Of a stretch of DNA of 29,345 nucleotides, positions 6,364-11,440 are shown in pieces. Under the pieces are notes generated by a model. The model did not search any database. It saw only the letters and a list, made by a program, of their open reading frames with translations, and was not told the origin of the DNA. The stretch covers positions 1-29,345 of IMG/VR virus record IMGVR_UViG_3300048839_001038; one strand, 5' to 3'. The translations under genes were made by a program, and so were the position numbers. The DNA comes from a virus. Positions within the stretch are counted from its first letter, which is position 1; each line of letters opens with the position of its first letter.

Positions 6364-6620
6364 AAAATATCATGTTCACGGTCATAGGACTGGCACTGTT
6401 CGCGTCCTCGATTCTCATGATCATGGTTGTCTATCGGGACATATTTCAAAAGAACAAGGGCATTGTCGAACTGACAAAAGCCGATTGCATCGAAACGTGC
6501 ATCAGGGTATTGCAAACTGAACAGCTATTTCCCGACTATCACCGCACCGTTCAAAAGTGCAATGACGTTTTTGCCGAGGTTGAATCATGCAGACTGGTCA
6601 AGTCAACTACCCGCCCCTAA
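6360..6620 (+). CDS. Single-TM hypothetical protein (86 aa)
   Basis: An N-terminal membrane helix (residues about 4-25, MFTVIGLALFASSILMIMVV) is followed by a soluble cysteine-containing part (DCIETC, KCNDVF, SCRLV). Four cysteines outside the membrane suggest disulfides if that part is periplasmic. Its ATG overlaps the ERF stop as ATGA. Its TAA stop lies exactly in the loop of the first hairpin of the downstream structured RNA. Function unknown. Confidence 0.65.
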   Translation: MKNIMFTVIGLALFASSILMIMVVYRDIFQKNKGIVELTKADCIETCIRVLQTEQLFPDYHRTVQKCNDVFAEVESCRLVKSTTRP

Positions 6621-6998
6621 AGGGGCAGGCATGTAAGGAATAGGTCCAAGCATGTCTCACGTTGACCCGCCCGAGCAAGAGGGGCAACCCTCAAGCTACG
6701 TTAGGAGCGAATCAGATAGGTACCCCTGGATGCTTCACCAGTCCTGGGCTCTACGGCAAGCGGTTAAACAGGAGTAAGGGGATTAGGCCAGTGCTGCTTG
6801 CAAGTAAACCGCTCCATAACATCGGCAAGGTGACCTTTACCCGCGCAAGCGGAGTATGCCGAAGTAATTCGGCGATGTCTCTCACGGGACTGACAGCCGG
6901 GAAAGACCGGCTCCCTTTGGGGATTATCTCCGACCTGGGAGATAGATCACTCTCAATTCCTCCCACCGATGAATCGGTGGGTATCCTTGTGAGGAAAT
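6607..6998 (+). ncRNA. Structured RNA resembling HEARO / IscB omega-RNA, without IscB
   Basis: About 390 bases with no credible gene but many stems: 6613-6617/6622-6626 (TAAA loop), 6679-6683/6688-6692 (GCAA loop), 6726-6729/6738-6741, long-range AGCGGTT/AACCGCT 6759-6765/6807-6813, TCGGCA/TGCCGA 6822-6827/6857-6862 enclosing a GCAA-capped stem 6841-6852, 6895-6900/6907-6912, 6926-6931/6938-6943, and 6962-6969/6974-6981. The starting GCCCC-TAAA-GGGGC hairpin, the CCCTGG...CCAGTCC arm and the position immediately before a start codon resemble HEARO RNAs, which guide IscB nucleases. No HNH or RuvC protein is encoded nearby. Class assignment rests on recalled pattern likeness, not a covariance search; structure itself is well supported. 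Confidence 0.65.
6957..6996 (+). promoter_or_regulatory. Stem that can hide the ribosome binding site of the 7002 gene
   Basis: TTCCT (6957-6961) pairs with AGGAA (6992-6996) outside the strong CCCACCGA/TCGGTGGG hairpin (6962-6981). The AGG of GAGG (6991-6994), the only ribosome binding site for the ATG at 7002, is thereby sequestered. This is the 3' end of the structured RNA and could couple its folding to translation. Confidence 0.5.
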
Positions 6999-7001
6999 AT
7001 T

Positions 7002-7241
7002 ATGAATCGAAAGGTCAACCTCATCAGGTTGGAAGGCGATAACAACGCGGAAAGTCCGCTCACAGTCACGGGGGAACCGCTGGATGCTATCTTTCGCATT
7101 GATCAGGACTTTGGACTTTACACACAAGGCACCCTTACCAAACGCGCCTACTTCGGACTTCTCAGCCGGGGAACGTATCAGGCCTATGAATTTCAGACCG
7201 CCGATGGACAGCGCAATGTCATCGTGCAGCGGGTATACTAG
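7002..7241 (+). CDS. Hypothetical protein directly after the structured RNA (79 aa)
   Basis: Starts MNRKVNLIRLEGDNNAESPL with GAGG 7 bases upstream. The sequence is beta-rich with short repeating strands (GLYTQGTLTKRAYFGLL, YEFQTADGQRNVIVQRV). It shows no HNH, RuvC or zinc motif, so it is not a recognisable IscB remnant. The next gene starts one base after its stop. No family recognised. Confidence 0.6.
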   Translation: MNRKVNLIRLEGDNNAESPLTVTGEPLDAIFRIDQDFGLYTQGTLTKRAYFGLLSRGTYQAYEFQTADGQRNVIVQRVY

Positions 7242-7242
7242 G

Positions 7243-7509
7243 ATGAGGCCTGGCCAATTGATCCTGTCTGTCATTCTGGGTTTCAGCCTTGCGGTTGTGA
7301 CCCTTTTTTCCATCCTTCAGTTCCGCTTGCGCGCGCGCATCAGGAAAAGAAAACAGCCGCTGGACCCAAGGTCAATCATTCAGGCCGTGCGGTCTGATAA
7401 CTTTGTTCGAACCCCGACACATAAAGACCGGCGCACGGTCTGGGTCATCATGTCGATTCTGATTCTGGTCTGGATTCTGTTCATTGCGAAAACAATCGGG
7501 GGACTGTGA
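7243..7509 (+). CDS. Two-TM hypothetical protein (88 aa)
   Basis: Start at ATG 7243, one base after the previous stop. Two membrane helices, at residues about 5-25 (LILSVILGFSLAVVTLFSIL) and 66-84 (VWVIMSILILVWILFIA), flank a strongly basic cytoplasmic-type loop (RLRARIRKRKQ). Both termini would be on the same side. Size and two spans resemble small phage membrane proteins including holins, but it sits in the early unit rather than beside the endolysin, so a holin call is not made. Confidence 0.6.
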   Translation: MRPGQLILSVILGFSLAVVTLFSILQFRLRARIRKRKQPLDPRSIIQAVRSDNFVRTPTHKDRRTVWVIMSILILVWILFIAKTIGGL

Positions 7510-7706
7510 TGAAAAGAAAAGGCCTGCGCCTGAAGGTTGAGGACGTGTCGGATCTCATCAGATCGGGCGCTTCCGATGAGGCGATCACAGACCATTATAG
7601 GGCGCTTCATTTTGATATCAAGGTTGTGGCTCTCACAATCCGGCGCGCGAAAATCAAACTGAAAATAATGAAGCCGCGCCCGGCATTCCATGGGGAAGCC
7701 AAATGA
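7509..7706 (+). CDS. Small basic helical protein (65 aa)
   Basis: ATG at 7509 shares a base with the previous stop. Contains VEDVSDLIRSGASDEAITDHYRAL..., which reads like a helix-turn-helix of the kind that answers 'how many times does this unit recur' in homeodomain-like proteins (S/D-EAI motif), followed by a basic tail (RRAKIKLKIMKPR). DNA binding is plausible but unproven. Confidence 0.55.
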   Translation: MKRKGLRLKVEDVSDLIRSGASDEAITDHYRALHFDIKVVALTIRRAKIKLKIMKPRPAFHGEAK

Positions 7707-7810
7707 CCCAGTTTGAATGGATAATGCTGCTGCTGATTCACCTCACCGCATTCGCCGGTCTAAGCTATGAATGCATGAAACCAAGGCCTGAACGCGGTGA
7801 AGGGGGATGA
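7703..7810 (+). CDS. 35-residue membrane peptide
   Basis: Starts MTQFEWIMLLLIHLTAFAGL, a single amphipathic-to-hydrophobic helix of about 18 residues, then a polar tail ending EGG. The ATG overlaps the previous stop as ATGA, which is the main evidence that it is translated. Function unknown; tiny membrane peptides are common in phage early regions. Confidence 0.45.
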   Translation: MTQFEWIMLLLIHLTAFAGLSYECMKPRPERGEGG

Positions 7811-8038
7811 CCCTGGCCTGAATTGCCCGCCGCATGAGTGAAGGACTCACTCACCCCTCCAGAGTTGTTCCGAGAGAGCGAAAAAAGCATGCCAGACCGA
7901 AAAGCTTCACGCATAAAGCGGGCAGGCCAGGGCCAATGCGCAAGCGCGTCAATGCCCTGTCAGGCATGCCACGCGCCGCATATTCATGATAACATTTTTT
8001 TGCGATCGGATATTCCAACCAACCAAAAGGGGTTCATC
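7811..8038. promoter_or_regulatory. Intergenic gap with inverted repeats and element copy 3
   Basis: No gene is convincing across these 228 bases. GAGTGA/TCACTC inverted repeats occur at about 7836-7852. Copy 3 of the intergenic element lies at 7940-7979: GCAAGCGCGTCAATGC (7940-7955), with GCGCGT (7944-7949) pairing to ACGCGC (7971-7976) around a TGCC/GGCA inner stem. An AT-rich stretch (7983-8000) could contain a promoter for the gene at 8039. Confidence 0.45.
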
Positions 8039-8320
8039 ATGCTGAACGCAGTGAAAGACTGGCTCATCTCTCTTGTCGTCAATTTCATCCTGGATCAGAT
8101 CAAAAGCGGTGCGGTCCAGGGCATGGCGGAACGCCTGCAGTGCACAATCCAGCCTGTCGTTCAAAGCTGGAAAGCGGAAGTCATCCAGCGGCTGAAGGCC
8201 GAAGCCGCCCAGACCCGGGACACAAAGCTTGATGATGCCATTGTGGAAGCGGTTGACGTATTTCTTTCAGCGCTGGTCAGCGCCGGGAGTTCCCAGTGCA
8301 AGGCGTCTGTGTCAAAATAA
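8039..8320 (+). CDS. Hypothetical helical protein (93 aa), last gene of the rightward unit
   Basis: Starts MLNAVKDWLISLVVNFILDQ. Start 8039 is set by AAAAGGGG 5-6 bases upstream; the in-frame extension to 7838 covers the repeat region. The N-terminal 20 residues are an amphipathic/hydrophobic helix, the rest charged helix with two Cys. It could be membrane-associated. A strong terminator follows 44 bases after the stop. No family recognised. Confidence 0.65.
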   Translation: MLNAVKDWLISLVVNFILDQIKSGAVQGMAERLQCTIQPVVQSWKAEVIQRLKAEAAQTRDTKLDDAIVEAVDVFLSALVSAGSSQCKASVSK

Positions 8321-8363
8321 TGTCAGGTATGAAATTCGTTTGAACTATGACGTGAAAAAACTG

Positions 8364-8400
8364 GAAGCGGGGGAAATCATTTTCCTTCGCTTCTTTTTTT
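8364..8400 (+). terminator. Rho-independent terminator of the rightward unit
   Basis: GAAGCG (8364-8369) pairs with CGCTTC (8388-8393), extended inward by GGGGAAA against TTTTCCTT with two G-T pairs, followed by seven T (8394-8400). It ends transcription of the 5021-8320 genes. Confidence 0.8.
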
Positions 8401-8406
8401 CCATGG

Positions 8407-8451
8407 AAAAAAAAATCCCGGCAGGCCGTCTTTTAAAACGGAAATGCCGGG
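8407..8451 (-). terminator. Rho-independent terminator of the leftward unit
   Basis: Read leftward, CCCGGCA (8445-8451) pairs with TGCCGGG (8417-8423) around an inner CCGT/ACGG stem, and nine T follow (8407-8415 as A on the plus strand). It ends the lysis-side transcript 7 bases from the opposing terminator. Confidence 0.85.
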
Positions 8452-8512
8452 ACACTACTAGAGAAATTAAAACAAACTCTCAAGACAGAAAAACAAATGC
8501 AGCGCTTTTGTT

Positions 8513-8773
8513 TCAGGACGCGAAATCACTATGACCCGCGTTCCGCAGGAAACGATATAGCATATCCGTGCGGTCTGCAATATCGACAATCATTTTTTTG
8601 ATCTGACCCTTCCACGGATCATCATCGCAGACATGCGGAAGCAGCGCCGTCAGGCGCGTTTCAAGGTCCTCATAGTCCTTTGCGAGGCCGAGCATTTCGG
8701 CTGCAGGCAAACGATAGAGAATTGAAAAGAGCGAATCCAGCCTTTGTTTTTCGATGATCCTGACAGCTGCCAT
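8513..8773 (-). CDS. Hypothetical protein downstream of the endolysin (86 aa)
   Basis: Starts MAAVRIIEKQRLDSLFSILY with AAGAGAG about 9 bases upstream. All-helical in appearance with three segments (residues 3-22, 27-50, 55-80) and one Cys. No membrane span or family is recognised. It is the last gene of the leftward late transcript and precedes a strong terminator by about 60 bases. Confidence 0.6.
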   Translation of the reverse strand: MAAVRIIEKQRLDSLFSILYRLPAAEMLGLAKDYEDLETRLTALLPHVCDDDPWKGQIKKMIVDIADRTDMLYRFLRNAGHSDFAS

Positions 8774-8789
8774 GACGTGCTCTCTTTTC

Positions 8790-8870
8790 TTAGAAAATAT
8801 CTTTCAGGGGTCGGATCACGCCGATTGATTCGAGTATATCGAGGACGGCCCAAAGCATGCGAGTGATCAA
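8790..8870 (-). CDS. Putative 26-residue hydrophobic peptide
   Basis: TTG start with AAAGGGG 7 bases upstream; begins MITRMLWAVLDILESIGVIR and stops 17 bases before the next gene. The helix is amphipathic with large aliphatic residues. Start type, length and lack of comparison make it uncertain, but the ribosome binding site is good and the endolysin here also uses TTG. Confidence 0.35.
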   Translation of the reverse strand: MITRMLWAVLDILESIGVIRPLKDIF

Positions 8871-9097
8871 GGTTTTTCCCCTTTATGTACAGGATGTACA
8901 ATCGCCTGATATTGATTGACACAAGGCGCAGCATGGATAATGGTTTTGAAAACAGCCTAAGCATGATTTCAATTCGTCCTAAAATTGGCTTGGTAATAAA
9001 CTTCAGAGTAAAGGTAATTGCCTATGTATGCCAGTGGAAATTTGAAAGGCGCTGTCCTGGATCTGGGATTCCTTGGACAGCCTGGATCAAGGAAGCG
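8871..9097. other. AT-richer gap with palindromes between lysis genes
   Basis: No supported gene. Contains TGTACA twice (8886-8891, 8895-8900), each self-complementary, directly upstream of the AAAGGGG site of the small peptide. Near the endolysin stop are a CTGTCC/GGACAG stem (about 9053-9080) and a 9-bp GGATCAAGG/CCTTGATCC stem (9084-9092/9103-9111). Base composition is lower in GC than neighbours. Possibly regulatory. Confidence 0.35.
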
Positions 9098-9457
9098 TCA
9101 AACCTTGATCCAAAGGACGCTAGGCCCGGTTCTGGAATCAATATGGAAATGCTTTTTATAAATCCCGATTGAAATGCCGAGTGCTGAGGCCTCACGGATG
9201 AACTTCCATTTCATGGTTCCGGTCCATGTTTCATGTGAAACGTCCACGGCAATACCAAGGCAGTGCATGCTATTGTCTGCGTGGCCTTTCAGCTTCGCAT
9301 TATATTCAGGCGTCCTGTATCCGCTGGTGATAATGAACTCGAACGCGCAGCGAACGCGAAGCCATTCAAGCAGAATCAGGAAGTGCGGGTCCATCCTGCA
9401 TTCGCCGGTAGGGCATGCAAGTTCATGCTCGAAAAAGTGATCAGTCAGCTTTTTCAA
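9098..9457 (-). CDS. Peptidase M15A-type endolysin (119 aa)
   Basis: Small zinc carboxy/endopeptidase that cuts peptidoglycan peptides at lysis. The M15A signature is present: SMHCLGIAVDV with zinc ligands His65 and Asp72, and HFHID with the third ligand near His105; TSGYRTPEYN precedes it as in the family. Length fits single-domain members. Start is the TTG at 9457, giving KKLTDHFFEHELACP, the usual family N-terminus, with GGGG 6 bases upstream; longer in-frame starts run into the upstream gene. It overlaps that gene by 17 bases. No signal peptide, so release needs a holin or spanin system. Confidence 0.85.
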   Translation of the reverse strand: MKKLTDHFFEHELACPTGECRMDPHFLILLEWLRVRCAFEFIITSGYRTPEYNAKLKGHADNSMHCLGIAVDVSHETWTGTMKWKFIREASALGISIGIYKKHFHIDSRTGPSVLWIKV

Positions 9458-9656
9458 TGCTGTCCCCCTTTTCAGCTTCACTGTGATTTTTGAGGCGGTC
9501 AACCTCTGCCTGCAAAAGCACAAGCCGCGCCTTGTATGCAGCTTTTTTTGCATGGATCGCATAGGTTGTAAGCTTGCCAATGCTATAGCCTGCCAGCAGT
9601 ATAAGCAGGTGTTCGGTCGAAAAACCTTTCAGGGCATCCAGGAATTGCTGATCCAT
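9441..9656 (-). CDS. One-TM coiled-coil protein, possible holin or spanin-like (71 aa)
   Basis: Residues about 16-35 (HLLILLAGYSIGKLTTYAIH) form one membrane helix; the rest is a charged coiled coil (KARLVLLQAEVDRLKNHSEAE). GGGGG lies 7 bases before the ATG. Position immediately upstream of, and overlapping, the endolysin suggests a lysis role. The N-in/C-out layout with a coiled coil fits an inner-membrane spanin or a small holin, but no lipobox partner was found to decide. Confidence 0.55.
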   Translation of the reverse strand: MDQQFLDALKGFSTEHLLILLAGYSIGKLTTYAIHAKKAAYKARLVLLQAEVDRLKNHSEAEKGDSIEKAD

Positions 9657-9713
9657 GGCAGATTCCCCCGATTTTTAATTGTTCTGATCGGTCATTATGA
9701 TCATATCATGAGG

Positions 9714-9747
9714 AAAAAAAAAGAGCGCATCCGTCAAGGATTCGCCC
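9714..9747 (-). terminator. Rho-independent terminator after the virion genes
   Basis: Read leftward, GGGCGAATCC (9738-9747) pairs with GGATGCGCTC (9723-9732) with two mismatches and a 5-base loop, followed by nine T. It separates the structural operon from the lysis genes. The lysis genes then need read-through or a promoter in 9660-9713, where CATAAT and TATGAT lie on the minus strand. Confidence 0.75.
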
Positions 9748-9783
9748 TTTGTTCAAAATATAGCCGTTCATTTCTTTCTTAGG

Positions 9784-9833
9784 AGGCCTTGAAACGCGCA
9801 GGTGAATTCCATCTTACCCGGTTTCCAAGGCCT
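9784..9833 (-). other. Long stem-loop in the 3' region of the structural operon
   Basis: AGGCCTTGAAAC (9784-9795) pairs with GTTTCCAAGGCCT (9821-9833), 12 pairs with one bulged C, around a 25-base loop. No T run follows leftward, so it is not a standard terminator; it may protect or process the mRNA 3' end before the terminator at 9714-9747. Confidence 0.45.
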
Positions 9834-9865
9834 GATCCAGCAAGGCCGCGAAGGCAAGCGGAATG

Positions 9866-10756
9866 CTAGCCCTTTCCGCATATGGTTGACACTAGCTCAA
9901 CCTGCCCATCGCCGATTGCAAAAGCAATTTTGATAAATTTCATCGAAACATCAGCAGGCTTGAACTTCGATGCGCCGGTTGCGGTGATCGTAGTGGACAT
10001 GCTTGCAATGTCATCCCAGTCTGTTCCGTTGTTCGATTCCTGCAGCTTCACCGTGCATGCTGAGAGAGCGGCGGGCGTCATGGTATGGGTTCCGGTGCCG
10101 AGTGCGGTGATATTCACTGCAGTGCCTGCCATGGCATTGGAGAGCGAGGTTGCGAACTTCAGCGTGTCATCGCTGACCCGGATCATCCAATAGTTGGTTG
10201 CAGTCAGGCCGGTGGGCAGTGCGCTTGAGGTTGTAAGAGCAATCTTGCGGCCTGTTCTGAAACCATGCGCGGTTGACTTGACAAGGTCATTATCAATATC
10301 GACTTCCCCGGTTCCCCCGGTCAGTGCCGCGGCTGCAGCCACAACCTGCGCATTGCTTCCGGTGCCGGTGATAGCGGAGGTAGCGAGTGCAACCGCTTCG
10401 GCTTTGGCATCCCATGCGGCCTTGACCTGCGTGGCTGTCGATACGCCCGTTGCAATCTGAACAGTCACTGCTGACCCGGAAACCGTGACCACTTCCGCGC
10501 CCGCGGTTGCGCCTGCGGTATATGCAATTGTGATCGCATTGCCTGTGTCACCGTATCCCGATGCTGCCGTATAGGTTATGTCCTGAATGACCTTACTGGC
10601 CTTGACGCCTGTTATAAAGGTTTTTGCCGTACTCGCTGCAACCGTGTACTTGTTATAAACAGAGAGCGAAGTCAGATCCTGGCAGTTGATCACGTATTCA
10701 GTATCTTCTGCATAGGATGCATTGATGACTGCGCCTTCATTCAGAATTCGAACCAT
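9866..10756 (-). CDS. Virion-associated beta-structural protein (296 aa)
   Basis: Starts MVRILNEGAVINASYAEDTE with AAGGA 6 bases upstream. Residues about 50-150 form an Ala/Thr/Gly-rich module (ITYTAASGYGDTGNAITIAY, GVSTATQVKAAWDAKAEA) and about 168-230 a second module (HGFRTGRKIALTTSSALPTG, NYWMIRVSDDTLKFATS), both seen repeatedly in phage tail, fiber and decoration proteins. The flanking N- and C-terminal parts (TVKLQESNNGTDWDDIASM) resemble a beta sandwich. Final gene of the virion operon; likely a decoration or fiber-associated protein. Exact location in the virion is not known. Confidence 0.65.
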   Translation of the reverse strand: MVRILNEGAVINASYAEDTEYVINCQDLTSLSVYNKYTVAASTAKTFITGVKASKVIQDITYTAASGYGDTGNAITIAYTAGATAGAEVVTVSGSAVTVQIATGVSTATQVKAAWDAKAEAVALATSAITGTGSNAQVVAAAAALTGGTGEVDIDNDLVKSTAHGFRTGRKIALTTSSALPTGLTATNYWMIRVSDDTLKFATSLSNAMAGTAVNITALGTGTHTMTPAALSACTVKLQESNNGTDWDDIASMSTTITATGASKFKPADVSMKFIKIAFAIGDGQVELVSTICGKG

Positions 10757-10777
10757 GGTTTTTTCCTTTCGTTATTT

Positions 10778-11428
10778 TCAGGCAGTGAGTGCCGGTTTCA
10801 GTTTGGCAACCTTCTTTTCGAGTTCATCAAGCTTTGCAGTCAGGCCTTCATTGATCAAGGCCAGTTCCTTCACCGCACCGACCAGCATGGGAATCAGTTC
10901 CTCATAGGACGTGATCTGAAAGCCCTGCTGTTCGATGACTGAAATCGAATCATCATCGTCGCTCTCATCATCGTTTGCCGCCGCCAGTGCGGTGACTTCA
11001 CCCTTTGCTTCACCGACCGGCGCAATGGGGTCATCGGTGAAAAAGGCCGCGAGTGTCCGGGGACCGCCCGAAGTTCCAGGCGCGGGATTGGTATTGCTTC
11101 CCCCAGTTCCTGGATTCACTGGCACTGTCGGCGCAGGGGTTTCCGGCTGTGCGGTTCCCGATCCAGGAACCGGCAGAGGTTCAGGCACGCGCGGCGGCTT
11201 TGGCTTTTTGATCGGCTTTATGCCGTCATCCTTTTTGCGCTTTCGAACAAGGTCAGGGAAAACCTTTTCAAAATCCTGCGCGATGAAACCGATTGATATA
11301 GGCTGGTTCGGGTCCTCATCAATGTTTCGAAATGAAACGGTCTGCAGCGCTGCGATCTTTTCGAGTGCATGCGCGCCGAGAATATTTTGAACGTCTTTTA
11401 TTTTTCTGCGGTCTGAATTGCGTGACAT
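10778..11428 (-). CDS. Stand-alone S74 intramolecular chaperone-like protein (216 aa)
   Basis: S74 domains normally end phage fibers, help trimerise them and then cleave themselves off before a Ser-Asp. Here SDRRKIKD starts at residue 5, the point at which cleavage normally occurs, and ISIGFIAQDFEKVFPDLV (44-61) is the conserved core. The usual following segment appears only at 169-190 (GFQITSYEELIPMLVGAVKE), after a Pro-rich linker (71-122) and an acidic run (153-160). A C-terminal coiled coil (195-211) follows as in the family. It lies 12 bases after the fiber gene, so it probably acts on that fiber in trans. Confidence 0.8.
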   Translation of the reverse strand: MSRNSDRRKIKDVQNILGAHALEKIAALQTVSFRNIDEDPNQPISIGFIAQDFEKVFPDLVRKRKKDDGIKPIKKPKPPRVPEPLPVPGSGTAQPETPAPTVPVNPGTGGSNTNPAPGTSGGPRTLAAFFTDDPIAPVGEAKGEVTALAAANDDESDDDDSISVIEQQGFQITSYEELIPMLVGAVKELALINEGLTAKLDELEKKVAKLKPALTA

Positions 11429-11440
11429 ATTTGTTTCCTT

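Noticed and set aside
6607-6998. Group II intron as an explanation of the structured RNA
   Set aside because: No domain V hairpin, no intron-encoded protein and no sign of splicing signals; the flanking genes are each complete.
6662-7042. 126-residue plus-strand frame within the structured RNA
   Set aside because: Lacks a ribosome binding site, has low-quality composition and runs across the stems and into the 7002 gene in another frame.
7243-7509. Holin assignment for the two-TM protein
   Set aside because: It is in the early rightward unit, away from the endolysin, and its loop is unusually basic; membrane topology alone is not enough.
7838-8038. N-terminal extension of the 8039 gene
   Set aside because: Continues in frame but lies over repeats, while an excellent ribosome binding site is placed before 8039.
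8650-8964. 104-residue minus-strand frame overlapping the 8513 gene
   Set aside because: Overlaps a better-supported gene for most of its length and has no ribosome binding site.
8885-9172. 95-residue plus-strand frame in the lysis gap
   Set aside because: Opposes local transcription, has no ribosome binding site and overlaps the endolysin in antisense.
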